The translations under genes were made by a program, and so were the position numbers. DNA of 54,040 nt, from contig JAXHVO010000007.1 in assembly GCA_034189135.1 (NCBI GenBank), forward strand, positions 1 through 54,040. The letters run 5' to 3'. The notes beneath the pieces are model-generated. The model was given only the letters and a program-made list of their open reading frames with translations. It was not told the DNA's origin and made no database searches. Positions 16,634-25,805 of the stretch are shown here, piece by piece. Origin of the DNA: Thermodesulfobacteriota bacterium (GTDB lineage: Bacteria; Desulfobacterota; Desulfobacteria; Desulfobacterales; JAUWMJ01). Position 1 is the first letter of the stretch. Each line of letters begins with the position of its first letter.

Positions 16634-19600
16634 TTAAAACGCGGCCAGTTCCTTTTCATACTTTTCCACCCACCCCTCAGCACCGCACTCTTTGAAAATT
16701 TCAATTGCTGTAGAGAGTTGTTTTCTGGCTTTCGAAGTGTCGCCTTTTCGTTTGAAAAATTTGGCATACAGCACCCGGCTCTTTGCTAAATGCCACATCA
16801 TGTGATTTTGTTCAGCCGTTTGGATGGCTCTTCTAATCCAGTTATCCGTTTCACGAAAATGGTGCTTATCACTATTCAATAGAATTTGTGCAATGAATCT
16901 TGTTTTCCATACTTTGGGATATTTATAAGTACCTTCAGCCATATACCTGTTTAGGACTTCCATATCGATATGCTTATCACCTGTCATCAGTGCTGCCTTT
17001 TCAACGCCGATTTTGTTTACGGCCATCCAGGAAGGGAAGGCATTGCCTTGTTCCAGCAGTTGCACGGCTACCTGATAATGGTGCCTGGATTGTTGATATT
17101 CACCAACTTCAAAATAGACCTCAGCCAAAAACCATCGTGCTACTGCACTCCACATGGATAAGTTGAGCTTTTCACACAAGGCAACTCCCTTTAATAAAGC
17201 TTTTATGGCTCCCTTGAGCCAACCCTTTCCATAATATGAAAATCCGAGGCTGGGATATGCAAAGGCTTTGGAATATGAATCACCGCTTTCTTCGGCATTT
17301 CGAATGGCGTCCTTTGCAACCAGGTACGCCTTATACATATTTCCAAGGGAGGTAAGCAGAAAGAGGCTTTCGTAACTTCTTACCCTGGCAATGCCCCAAA
17401 GATCGTTTGCCGCCTTACAAATATCGAGAGCCTGTTTGAAATTTCGCGAAGCCTTCTCAAATTCACAATTCAAACAACAAACGAAAGCCAGGCGCCAGTT
17501 TGCGATCAATAAAGAGTTGGTGTCATTAATTCGACCGGCTATCTTCACGGCATCTTCAAAATGTTTACACCCGTTGAAGTAATCCTCTTGGACCAATATC
17601 GCATAATTCCCTTTAATGGTGAGTATTGCGGGCAATTTTTCTTCATAATTCATCTGGTGGGCCAATTCAACGATCGGGTCAATCGCTTCTTTCGATTCCT
17701 CATAGTAGAGCATCTGTACAAAGTACAGACCGAGTATGGTTCTGGCATCAATGATCTCTTTTTGCCGTAGATCGGTGATGGGCAATTTCTCAAGATAGGT
17801 GACCCTTTTTTTGCAGTACTCGATCGCATCACCAATTGATGCGGTCTTTTCAGCCTTCTGGGCTGCTTGCATCGAATAGTAAGCGGCCTTGTCGTAATTC
17901 TCGGCCACCGCATAATGCCCGGCCAAATGTCCATAATGCTGCTCCAGATTCGGTTCATAAAGATCTTCAATAGCAAATGCGGTCTGCTGGTGAAGCTTTT
18001 TTTTTCGCTTGTTCAGTATGGATTCGTACACCGCATCGCGGGTCAACGCATGTTTGAAGATGTAGGTGGATTGCGGAAAGATGCCCCTTTCATAAATCAG
18101 TTCCAGATCCTTCAAAACCGACATATGGGACAGAAGATCACGTTCAAGCAGACCGGTCACCCGTCTGATCAGCTCATAATTGAACTCCCGCTCGATGACC
18201 GCACCGGTTTGAAGCACTTTTCTGGCCTCATTGGGCAAAGAGTCCACCCGGGCCATAATGATATCCTTGATGGTGGGAGGCACGGCCATTTTATCCAGGT
18301 CTTTCACCAAATGATAACGGCCGTTTTTGATCTCCATCATCTTTATTTCATAGAGAGCCTTGATAAACTCCTCAATGAAAAGAGGGATCCCTTCGGTCTG
18401 CTCGAGGATCAACTGTTCCAGATCCTGAGCAAATTCTTCTGTTTGCAGGATATGGGTGACCATGGCGCGGCTGTCCCGCTGTGAAAAACGATTCAGGTTC
18501 AGCTGGGTGTGATACGATTTTCCGCCCCACTTCGGCACGAACTCCAGCCGGTAGGTGAAGATAAGCAAGACTCGTGCCCCGGGTATGCTGTCCAGCAGAT
18601 GCTTTAAAACCTCCTCGGAACTCTGATCGATCCAATGCAGATCTTCGATAGCCATGACAATATGCCGTTTTTCCGCACCCCTGAGCACGATCGCCTTCAG
18701 AACTTCAGTAATCCTCTCCTTCTTTGCCTCAGGGCTTATGGGGAGTTTCTCAATACCGCTGTCTTTGACTGACAAAAGTTCTAAAAAATAGGGGAGGATA
18801 GACATTTCATCCATCCCCAACACCTCCAGGCCCTTTTTAACCTTTTCCCTGATCTTTTCATCACTCTCTCCGTCCTGAATATGAAAGTTGCCTTTCAGGA
18901 TGTCTATGATGGGATGATATGCCATGCCTCTTCCATAGGAAAGACACTTACCCTCAAGGAAGGTGATGTTTTCGTTGGTCACCGCTTTTCTGAACTCATA
19001 TAAAAGCCTCGATTTGCCCACACCGGCTTCAGCCGCAATGGAGAATGCCCGACCCCTGCCTTTCTTGGACATTTCGAAGCCATCCAGCATGATATCAATT
19101 TCGGGCTTTCTGGCCACAAGGGGTGTCAGGCCTCGTTCAGCGGTGACCTCAAACCTTGTTCTTCTGGAGCTGGGGGCGATTACCCGGTAGATTTTGAGAG
19201 GCTGTGTTTTGCCTTTAACTTCCTTTTCTCCCAGGCCCTCAAAGCGGAAGAATCCTTCGGTAAGCTTGAATGTCTCATCGGTCACGTAGCTGGTTCCCGG
19301 CTCTGCCAATCCTTCCATCCTGGAGGCTAAATTTACCGTATCACCAACTGCCTTAAACTCAACACGGAGGTCATTGCCCAGGGTGCCTACCACCACCGGA
19401 CCGGTGTGAATACCGATCCGCATCTTGAGTTGTGTGATGCCTGGTTTCTCCTGCTTGAGTTTGTCGCTGAATTTGGACATCTCCCGGTGAATGGCTATGG
19501 CGGACCGGATGGCCCGCTGAGGTGCGTCCTCCAAAGCGATGGGGGCGCCAAACAGGGCCATAATGCCGTCACCGGTCATCTCATTGACCGTGCCCTCGTA

Positions 19601-20002
19601 ATTGTGGACCTTATGGATGAGGATCTCATAGACCTGATCCATGATGTCGTAAGCCTCTTCAGAACCGAGGTGCTCCACCAGGCCGGTGAACCCCTCCATA
19701 TCGGAGAACATCACCGTGACCTGCTTGCGTTCGCCTTCGATTTTATTCCGTTGGGACAGGATTTTCTCTGTAAGGCCCTTGGGAAGATAGCGCTGAATTT
19801 TGTCTATCTTTTCGTCAAAGGAGAGATCTTTGGGGGTCGATTCAGAAGGAACAGTTAGGTTAAAGCCGCATCCACCGCAGAATTTGTGTGAAGGGGAATT
19901 ACTGTAACCGCACTCCGGGCAAATTTTTTCTAATTTGCCTCCACATTCTACACAAAAATTCACACCGGCAGAATTCTCAAACTGGCACTTGGGACATTTC
20001 AT
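16634..20002 (-). CDS. Giant signalling protein: zinc ribbons, class III cyclase, AAA ATPase, TPR
   Basis: The 1122-residue cytoplasmic protein starts with two zinc ribbons (CPKC/CVEC at residues 3-20, CPEC/CGGC at 28-45). A class III cyclase domain follows (about 92-275) with metal-binding Asp101 (FSDMEGFTGLVEHLG) and Asp145 (NEMTGDGIMALFG), and the transition-state loop DTVNLASRME. Next is an AAA16-type ATPase with P-loop AEAGVGKS (324-331) and Walker-B-like VMAIEDLHWID near 460. The C-terminal half (about 690-1122) is tetratricopeptide helices. This order resembles soluble mammalian adenylyl cyclase and many bacterial cyclase-ATPase proteins. Substrate and stimulus are unknown. GGAGG lies nine bases before the ATG. 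It is a close paralogue of 35250-38621, conserved along its full length. Confidence 0.93.
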   Translation of the reverse strand: MKCPKCQFENSAGVNFCVECGGKLEKICPECGYSNSPSHKFCGGCGFNLTVPSESTPKDLSFDEKIDKIQRYLPKGLTEKILSQRNKIEGERKQVTVMFSDMEGFTGLVEHLGSEEAYDIMDQVYEILIHKVHNYEGTVNEMTGDGIMALFGAPIALEDAPQRAIRSAIAIHREMSKFSDKLKQEKPGITQLKMRIGIHTGPVVVGTLGNDLRVEFKAVGDTVNLASRMEGLAEPGTSYVTDETFKLTEGFFRFEGLGEKEVKGKTQPLKIYRVIAPSSRRTRFEVTAERGLTPLVARKPEIDIMLDGFEMSKKGRGRAFSIAAEAGVGKSRLLYEFRKAVTNENITFLEGKCLSYGRGMAYHPIIDILKGNFHIQDGESDEKIREKVKKGLEVLGMDEMSILPYFLELLSVKDSGIEKLPISPEAKKERITEVLKAIVLRGAEKRHIVMAIEDLHWIDQSSEEVLKHLLDSIPGARVLLIFTYRLEFVPKWGGKSYHTQLNLNRFSQRDSRAMVTHILQTEEFAQDLEQLILEQTEGIPLFIEEFIKALYEIKMMEIKNGRYHLVKDLDKMAVPPTIKDIIMARVDSLPNEARKVLQTGAVIEREFNYELIRRVTGLLERDLLSHMSVLKDLELIYERGIFPQSTYIFKHALTRDAVYESILNKRKKKLHQQTAFAIEDLYEPNLEQHYGHLAGHYAVAENYDKAAYYSMQAAQKAEKTASIGDAIEYCKKRVTYLEKLPITDLRQKEIIDARTILGLYFVQMLYYEESKEAIDPIVELAHQMNYEEKLPAILTIKGNYAILVQEDYFNGCKHFEDAVKIAGRINDTNSLLIANWRLAFVCCLNCEFEKASRNFKQALDICKAANDLWGIARVRSYESLFLLTSLGNMYKAYLVAKDAIRNAEESGDSYSKAFAYPSLGFSYYGKGWLKGAIKALLKGVALCEKLNLSMWSAVARWFLAEVYFEVGEYQQSRHHYQVAVQLLEQGNAFPSWMAVNKIGVEKAALMTGDKHIDMEVLNRYMAEGTYKYPKVWKTRFIAQILLNSDKHHFRETDNWIRRAIQTAEQNHMMWHLAKSRVLYAKFFKRKGDTSKARKQLSTAIEIFKECGAEGWVEKYEKELAAF

Positions 20003-20496
20003 GTTGGATGTCCTCCATTTTTTTAGGCAATTTGAATGATCTGATCAGAATCTGTTTCAGAAGGAAAAGTTCGTACAAGTGAGAAACAAAATAACCACTG
20101 AAGCTTAGATTGATAGGGAGCTGAGAAAGTGTATCGTCAGCAAAGAGAAGCAGCTCTTGCCAGCTGTAAGAGGAGATTTAAATAGAACCGATAAATTTAA
20201 TAATTGAAAGTGGGATTCAAGTCAAGAAATTATAACCCTAATTGAGCAAAACTCGAGGATACCACAGATTCCCCCGATAACGTGATCTTCGTTTCACTAC
20301 GAAAGGCGTCGGGGGAGAAGCCCCAGTAAACTTCTGCGAGCCCTTACAAAACATATGCTGTCTTACGGTTTCCCCCAACCATTTATATCTAAATGGTGAC
20401 ATTAAAGATATGAATATTTAAAGGCGGTTGTGATGCCAATGGTAAATAGCTTCAATGATGGGCTTCTTTTTTTTATTTTTGGATATAGATTACCCA
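20003..20496. other. Upstream region of the giant cyclase with a two-part hairpin
   Basis: No gene is present in this 494-bp spacer. A compound hairpin at 20271-20315 pairs CCCCCG with CGGGGG on the outside and CTTCGT with ACGAAG inside. It lies about 270 bp upstream of the cyclase start and downstream of the histidine kinase stop, so it may be a transcription barrier or a leader structure. There is no U-tract on either strand. Confidence 0.4.
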
Positions 20497-22314
20497 TTAC
20501 TCTTGCTCCCCTGGCAGTATAAAAGAAAAGGTCGCCCCTTTACCCAGGCCTTCACTCTCCACCCAGATCCTGCCGCCATGCAGTTCAACCAGCCTTTTGG
20601 TCATGGACAATCCCAATCCGGTCCCCTGGAAATGACGGCTGGTAGAGTCCTCAACCTGTTCAAAAGGTTTGAATATGCGCGCCAGATCCTCGCCATCAAT
20701 ACCGATGCCGGTATCCCTGACACTGATTTGAATAGCCTGCTTGCCTCTTTGAATATGATTGTGCCTATCGTCATCACCGGGCAAGCGTTTTCCGGTTATG
20801 GTTATGCGCCCGTGATCCGGTGTAAATTTGACCGCGTTGGAAAGAAGGTTGTATATAATCTGTTTGAGTTTACGTTCGTCAGCGATAAAGATTTCAGGAA
20901 GTTGATCGATCTTAAGGTCAATCGTGATCCCCCGTTTTACCACCTTATCATGCACCACGGTCAGGCTGTCCTTGAGTAAAGGCTTTATTTCCAATGCAAC
21001 CGGATTCAATGTTATTTTCCCGGCTTCGACCTTAGACAGATCCAGTATATCATTGATCAGGGCCAGCAAGTGTCGGCTGCTCAACAGAACATCGTTAAGA
21101 TAGTCCGACTGCAACTCAGTCAACGCGCCACATTTTTCATCCGCAATGAGCTCGCTGAACCCAATGATGTGATTCAACGGTGTCCGTAATTCGTGGCTCA
21201 TATTGGCCAGGAAAGCGCTTTTGGCTCTGCTGGCTTCCTCAGCGTCTCTTTTGGCCATGCGCAATTCCAATTCAACGCGTTTTTTTTGCGAAATATCCCT
21301 GGCAATGATTACCATACCGGAAAGCATCTGCTCCTTTCCCATCAAAACAGAGCTTGAGAGGCTGACCGGAATCTGTTTCCCGCCACTATCCTTGAACTCG
21401 AAATCACTGTTTTTCATCACCTTTTGTTGTATCAATCGATTGATTGTAGGCTTTGAAGCGGCGGGCATAATCAATTCAATGGGTTGACCGACAATTGCCT
21501 CTTCCTCATAGCCCAGGAGATCGCATGCAGATTGATTAACACCTACAATCTGACCTGTTTCATCCGTTAGGATAAGCGTGTCGGCCATGGTCGAAATGAT
21601 GTTTCCGGCTGCCGTGGCCGGTGTTATGACTAAAAAATTGTATTTTACAATGACATATACGATGCCGACGGCCCAGATAAGGGCCATATTGTGCGCCAGA
21701 TCGGGGATTGGAACAGATGCAATTCGCGGGGCAAAAATGTTGGTGGCATAGCCCACTACGAAAGCCAAAAGGGTGCTGACGCCGAGAATTTGAGCTTGTT
21801 TTTTCTTTATGGGATGGTCCGTTTTCCGACTGTAAACCAATATCATTGTTACCGCGGCAGCAATGGTTGCAAAAATATAAACCAATAAAACAAGGGTCAT
21901 CCAGGTTTTATGCCACTGCAGCCCCCATCCATAGGATCGTCTGATATACTGTAAAAGACCACCGTCAACCCATTGCACGCAGATGGCCACGACAGGTACT
22001 GCGAACATAACGGGATATATCCACACTTTTCGCAAAACCTCTTTTTTCTCGGACACGATAAAGGCAAACCAAAGCAGAAATGAGCTGAAGGTCCATGCGC
22101 CGATGATGGTGACTTTCATGAAACGATAGGCTTCCTCTGCCGTCGCATGGGGGTTGTGTGCAAATGTTTTTCCGATGCACCAGAGAAGAAAACAGATGAA
22201 CACGACCGCACATATCCGATTGAGGGGATGCCGGTGGTTTTTAACCAGAATGAACGCCGCCAGATATCCATAGGTGATGGCACTGAAAAAATGCAATAAT
22301 GATAGATAGGACAT
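20497..22314 (-). CDS. Membrane histidine kinase: 7TM sensor, PAS, HisKA, HATPase
   Basis: The sensor kinase autophosphorylates on His374 (SHELRTPLNHIIGFSELI) in response to a membrane or ligand signal. The N-terminus carries about seven hydrophobic helices (residues 1-225), matching the histidine-kinase N-terminal 7TM module. A PAS domain follows (about 240-345, ILTDETGQIVGVNQSACDLLGY), then HisKA and a HATPase with NAVKF, DTGIGI and GTGLGLS motifs near the C-terminus. Start 22314 is preferred because GGAG lies nine bases upstream and the protein then begins directly with helix 1. A GTG at 22419 would add 35 polar residues. No receiver domain or response regulator is adjacent, so this is an orphan kinase; its partner lies elsewhere. 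Confidence 0.92.
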   Translation of the reverse strand: MSYLSLLHFFSAITYGYLAAFILVKNHRHPLNRICAVVFICFLLWCIGKTFAHNPHATAEEAYRFMKVTIIGAWTFSSFLLWFAFIVSEKKEVLRKVWIYPVMFAVPVVAICVQWVDGGLLQYIRRSYGWGLQWHKTWMTLVLLVYIFATIAAAVTMILVYSRKTDHPIKKKQAQILGVSTLLAFVVGYATNIFAPRIASVPIPDLAHNMALIWAVGIVYVIVKYNFLVITPATAAGNIISTMADTLILTDETGQIVGVNQSACDLLGYEEEAIVGQPIELIMPAASKPTINRLIQQKVMKNSDFEFKDSGGKQIPVSLSSSVLMGKEQMLSGMVIIARDISQKKRVELELRMAKRDAEEASRAKSAFLANMSHELRTPLNHIIGFSELIADEKCGALTELQSDYLNDVLLSSRHLLALINDILDLSKVEAGKITLNPVALEIKPLLKDSLTVVHDKVVKRGITIDLKIDQLPEIFIADERKLKQIIYNLLSNAVKFTPDHGRITITGKRLPGDDDRHNHIQRGKQAIQISVRDTGIGIDGEDLARIFKPFEQVEDSTSRHFQGTGLGLSMTKRLVELHGGRIWVESEGLGKGATFSFILPGEQE

Positions 22315-22569
22315 GCTTGGAAACTCCGGCTTATTATATGAAATGCCAGCGTATTTTTCTCTCCTATGTATATCGGATGATTCCAGTAAAACTTTAGAAT
22401 AAATTATGGTTTCCCACACCTTTCAATTTTGCCTTGGAGAAGGAATCTCAATCTTATTCCCACTCAATATTCCAGCAAAATTTAATGCGGCCTTAAAAAA
22501 TTCATAATGCTCTGGCCACTAGTACGCTTGGAAAATGAGGATAATTGCATTCGCGATTTCCCAAGCCCA

Positions 22570-22695
22570 CTTGGATCAGATAGTAAATGATGCAACAGAT
22601 TATAGACTTGGATTAATGGTTGGGTTTTGCTTAGCGGCTATCTGGATAAAAATAAGGATATGTTTTTTTTATTCATTATAGAACAACTAATGCTT
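22570..22695 (+). pseudogene. Decayed fragment of an MFS transporter gene
   Basis: Nucleotides 22570-22695 align with 5917-6045, the last quarter of the MFS gene. They share GTAAAT-ATG-C at the start and then GGATTAATGGTTGG, AGCGGCT and a T-rich TTTATTCAT stretch. The translation reads RLGLMVGF, shifts frame after that, and continues LLSGYLDKNKDMFFLFII, mirroring GLGLMVGFFLSGWLYENMDTSFLFII. It lacks a start, has at least one frameshift and stops soon after. It is a relic of a duplicated transporter gene. Confidence 0.8.
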
Positions 22696-22781
22696 CTCCG
22701 CGCGAATATTTGAAAAATAGACCACGCTCTCTTTACCTGTCTCGTCCAATGGATTAAAATGCTTTTTATAAAAATGAAGCT

Positions 22782-22900
22782 CCCCGCCGCAAGCGGACGG
22801 GGTATCAAAATGGATAAAAACAAATTTAGATGATGGTGGGAAACGTAGTTTCCCCCCACACCCCCCTTCCGCATGTTTGCCCCACCGCAAGCGGATGGGG
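22782..22900. repeat. Pair of GC-rich palindromic (REP-like) hairpins
   Basis: Two near-identical hairpin units lie 98 bp apart: 22782-22802 (CCCCGCCGCAAGCGGACGGGG) and 22880-22900 (CCCCACCGCAAGCGGATGGGG), each followed by TATxAAAA. The paired changes G/C to A/T keep the stem intact, a compensatory substitution. Their place between converging remnants and the acyltransferase gene suits a REP-type or transcription-barrier role. Confidence 0.65.
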
Positions 22901-22945
22901 TATTAAAAACCTTAATCAATTGAATGCAGCTGCTGCCTTCAATAA

Positions 22946-22978
22946 GCGGCCTTCGGCCTTGGGTTTTTTTCTTAAGTG
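22946..22978 (+). terminator. Possible intrinsic terminator
   Basis: GCGGCC, TTC, GGCCTT followed by GGG and a run of seven T reads as a short hairpin with a U-tract on the plus strand. It would stop transcription entering the 3' end of the minus-strand acyltransferase gene at 23000. The stem is short, so confidence is low. Confidence 0.35.
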
Positions 22979-22999
22979 AAGCAACATTAAGCAAAGCGC

Positions 23000-23719
23000 C
23001 TAATCCCCTTTTTGGGGAAAAAACAGATACCTCAGCCAGTTAAAAAATGTATTTTTTTCCAGCATCGCCTTTTCCCATAAATTGGACTCTTTAAAAAGCT
23101 TTTCCGGCTCGGAAAACCACCTGGCCCGGGTGGTAAATTTTTCCTCTGAATCGAGATGTTTGACCACTTTGGCGGGATTTCCCGCAGCAATGACATTGGC
23201 GGGTATTGGGTTTACTACCACAGCACCGGCACCGATAATGCTGTTTTCCCCAATGGTCACTCCCTTGCAGATGATGGTACTGTCCCCAATCCAGACATTT
23301 TTTTCTATGTTCACAGGGTCTGTTTTTCCCGGAGCAATCCGGTTGTAGATATCATGCCAATCCGAGTCGGTAATATAAACATTGCTGGCAATCATGCAGC
23401 TGTCATCAATAAATATCCCGGCAGCCGATCCAATGCGCACTCCCGGACAGATCATACAAAAATTGCCGATCTTGATGATGCCTTCACCCTTATGATGGGG
23501 CCAGATGGAGAGCCTTATTTTACTGTCGGACGAGGCAATCACCGTGGCATAATCGCCGATTTCAATGGGAGAACCAAAGATCTCCACATTCCAGGGACGC
23601 ATAAAGGTAAAATATCTGCCCAGGGATTCAAAATGCGGGCGAAGGAATCGATTGGTATAAAATTTTTCAAATTTAAGGTAGGCTTTTTTTACAAAGTAGG
23701 GTCGGTGGTCTCTATTCAA
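23000..23719 (-). CDS. Left-handed beta-helix acyltransferase (hexapeptide repeat family)
   Basis: Members transfer acyl groups from CoA or ACP to sugars or other acceptors and act as trimers in the cytoplasm. The 239-residue protein has hexapeptide repeats in two tracts: residues about 50-125 (IEIGDYATVIAS, IKIGNFCMICPGVRIGSAAG) and 133-190 (VNIEKNVWIGDSTIICKGVTIGENSIIGAGAVVVNPIP). It ends with the typical AAGNPAKVVKHL. His121 in SDWHDIY region is a candidate catalytic base. The start is TTG with AAGGGGA eight bases upstream. The gene begins 12 bp after the terpene-cyclase-like gene, so the two form an operon. The pairing suggests the acyl acceptor is a product or envelope glycan handled by that neighbour; this is inference. 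Confidence 0.88.
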   Translation of the reverse strand: MNRDHRPYFVKKAYLKFEKFYTNRFLRPHFESLGRYFTFMRPWNVEIFGSPIEIGDYATVIASSDSKIRLSIWPHHKGEGIIKIGNFCMICPGVRIGSAAGIFIDDSCMIASNVYITDSDWHDIYNRIAPGKTDPVNIEKNVWIGDSTIICKGVTIGENSIIGAGAVVVNPIPANVIAAGNPAKVVKHLDSEEKFTTRARWFSEPEKLFKESNLWEKAMLEKNTFFNWLRYLFFPQKGD

Positions 23720-23731
23720 GGTATATTCCCC

Positions 23732-24772
23732 TTATAAAGATAAACCGCAAGACTCCCAAAACCGGTGGGAAAAAAGACGGCCGGCAGGGGTCAGATCGTA
23801 AATGGCATCGGCGGCCATCAACACCGCTGCATTGGTCCAGGTGAGCTTATCATCGGGCCATAAGGTAATATCCGGAACGGTGTATCCGCACCAAAATGAT
23901 CCATCATCAAACTTTTTATCACTTATCCAGGAAAAAACGATTTCAGCCAGGGTAAAATTCCCCATGGCCGATAAGGCCAGGGAAAGTTCAGCAGTTTCCG
24001 CCATGGTGATCCAGGGCTCGTCATTAACGCATTTCGCTCCATGGCCTTCTACCACATATTTTTTCCAGTATTGGCCAATTCTCTTTTTGGCCCGCTGGCC
24101 GGTAAGCGCACCGGAAAGTATCGGATAGAACCAGTACATGGAAAAACGGGACTTTGTCATATTAAAGTGGTATTGTTTGTGTCTGATTGCGTTCCCCAGC
24201 TTCGCCAGTCCTTCTTCCCATTGAGGCTTTGAATATCCAAGCTGCTTTGCGATAGCCAGTGCGCATTTTATACTCATATAGATGGAACTGGATCCGGTGA
24301 GCAGTGCCATGGGATCTGTTTTCCCTTCAGGGCTGATGGCCCAGTGGATCTCGCCGCCCGGAGACTGAAGACTCAAAGCAAATGCAATGGCCTGATCGAC
24401 TGTGTTCCACATTTTTTTAAGGAAACGCTTGTCATTGGTGATTAAAAAATAGTGAAGCACACCTACCGAAATGTATGAAGACATATTCGCATCACGGGTT
24501 TTATCTTCGGGGACTCCGTTTCTGTAGGTGGCATACCAGCTACCATCTCGAAGCTGTTCTTTAACCATCCAGTCAAATGCACGCCTCGCTTCATCAACAT
24601 AACCGCCGATGCTCAGCCCCATGGCAGCTTCGATATGGTCCCATGGATCTGTTTTTTTCCCCTCGCACCAGGGGATCTCTCCGCTCTCTCTCTGAGCATT
24701 TATAATCAGTCCTGCAATCGAATTAATGTCAAGGGCAAGATCACTCCTGCTTCTGGATGTAGTCAGTTGCAT
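23732..24772 (-). CDS. Prenyltransferase/terpene cyclase-like alpha-alpha barrel protein
   Basis: The 346-residue protein is built of repeated helix hairpins with QxxDGSW-like turns: LRDGSWYATY (about residue 76), SPGGEIHW and FDDGSFWCGY. These are typical of the alpha/alpha-toroid proteins (squalene cyclase, prenyltransferase and six-hairpin glycosidase relatives). The squalene-cyclase catalytic DxDD motif is not present, so cyclase chemistry cannot be claimed. A GEIPWCEGKKTDPWDHIEAAMG segment (quoted in part) lies near the N-terminus and could bind substrate. Start 24772 is preferred because AAAGGTG precedes it; a second ATG lies 18 bp upstream. It is translationally close to the downstream acyltransferase. 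Proteins of this kind often sit beside glycosyltransferases; a role in polysaccharide or lipid modification is a guess. Confidence 0.7.
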   Translation of the reverse strand: MQLTTSRSRSDLALDINSIAGLIINAQRESGEIPWCEGKKTDPWDHIEAAMGLSIGGYVDEARRAFDWMVKEQLRDGSWYATYRNGVPEDKTRDANMSSYISVGVLHYFLITNDKRFLKKMWNTVDQAIAFALSLQSPGGEIHWAISPEGKTDPMALLTGSSSIYMSIKCALAIAKQLGYSKPQWEEGLAKLGNAIRHKQYHFNMTKSRFSMYWFYPILSGALTGQRAKKRIGQYWKKYVVEGHGAKCVNDEPWITMAETAELSLALSAMGNFTLAEIVFSWISDKKFDDGSFWCGYTVPDITLWPDDKLTWTNAAVLMAADAIYDLTPAGRLFSHRFWESCGLSL

Positions 24773-24944
24773 AGATACCACACCTTTCATTTAAAACCAA
24801 AATCAGACTATCTATCACCAAGTCACCAAGAAAAATGGCTCTGCTTAATTTTCGCATTTTGTTTTATCCGGATTAAAAACTGCAGATAGATATAGTGGAA
24901 TCGAAATTCATGCAAGAAAAATTTACCTAATCGAGCATCAAGCA

Positions 24945-25661
24945 TTACTCATGATCAAATATATATCCGACCGATCTTAAGCTTCTAAAGAAGACGGGTT
25001 TTTTGGGATGATCTTCAAAATATTTTCGAAAACGCACCATAAAATTATCCACCGTTCTGGTCGTTGTTTTTCCCGTATATCCCCATCCTATTTCCAAAAG
25101 CTTGTCTCGCGAAAGGGGTTTCCCACGGTTGGCAATAAAAAGCTTCAGCAGTTTGGTTTCCTGGTCTGTCAGGATAATCTTTCCACTTTTGCAATCGGCA
25201 ACTGAGGTAACAAAATCGATGTGGTTTCCACCAAACGAATATGTCTGGGGCATCAAAGAAACGTCCGTCTCCCTGCGGTAAATGTCGACCCGGGTTAACA
25301 GACGTTCCACCCGAAGTAAAAACTCCTCCAGGTTAAAAGGTTTTGCGAGGTAATCATCCACGCCATAAGAAAATCCTTTAATCTTATCGTCCGGCGTGCC
25401 TTTGGCTGAAAGAATTAAAATTGGGATCCGCTCATCTTTAAGGCGAATATTCCTCAGCACGGAAAGTCCATCAATACCGGGCAGCATAATATCGAGTATA
25501 ATGAGATCCGGCCGGCTTTCCTTCCATTTCTGCAGACCGGATACCCCATCTTTGGCTATTGAAACATCGTATCCCTGAAGCGAAAGATTTAATTTTAAAC
25601 CCTCTGCAATATGCTTTTCATCTTCAATAACAAGAATGTGTTTTTTTTGGCTCTTTTCCAT
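24945..25661 (-). CDS. OmpR/PhoB-family response regulator
   Basis: This 238-residue transcription factor has an N-terminal receiver domain (residues 8-120) and a C-terminal winged-helix DNA-binding domain (about 140-236). Phosphoryl acceptor Asp57 lies in LIILDIMLPG, with acidic pocket EDE at 13-15 and the conserved Lys in YLAKPF. The effector domain shows LTDQETKLLKLF, GKPLSRDKLLEIGWGY and RTVDNFMVRFRKYF, followed by the RSVGYIF wing. It lies 144 bp downstream of the histidine kinase gene on the same strand, and the two clearly make a pair. Members bind tandem direct repeats with 10-11 bp spacing, matching the TTGTAAAAC repeats at 26887-26906 upstream of the kinase gene. Confidence 0.95.
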   Translation of the reverse strand: MEKSQKKHILVIEDEKHIAEGLKLNLSLQGYDVSIAKDGVSGLQKWKESRPDLIILDIMLPGIDGLSVLRNIRLKDERIPILILSAKGTPDDKIKGFSYGVDDYLAKPFNLEEFLLRVERLLTRVDIYRRETDVSLMPQTYSFGGNHIDFVTSVADCKSGKIILTDQETKLLKLFIANRGKPLSRDKLLEIGWGYTGKTTTRTVDNFMVRFRKYFEDHPKKPVFFRSLRSVGYIFDHE

Positions 25662-25805
25662 AATTTCACATGGTTTTGTATGCCCGGAACATTAACGTTT
25701 TGGGCCATAAAGGGTATGATAATCGATGCTGACAACTCACCTTAAGTCAGAACCCGGTATTGAGTAACGAGTGTTCCCCATCAAGCATTACGTATTCGGC
25801 ATCAA

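Noticed and set aside
22783-22900. CRISPR-like repeats
   Set aside because: Only two units, with non-uniform spacing and a conserved hairpin; no array and no cas genes in the window.
23732-24772. Squalene-hopene cyclase assignment
   Set aside because: The protein is about half the length and lacks the DxDD catalytic motif; only the fold-level similarity is supported.
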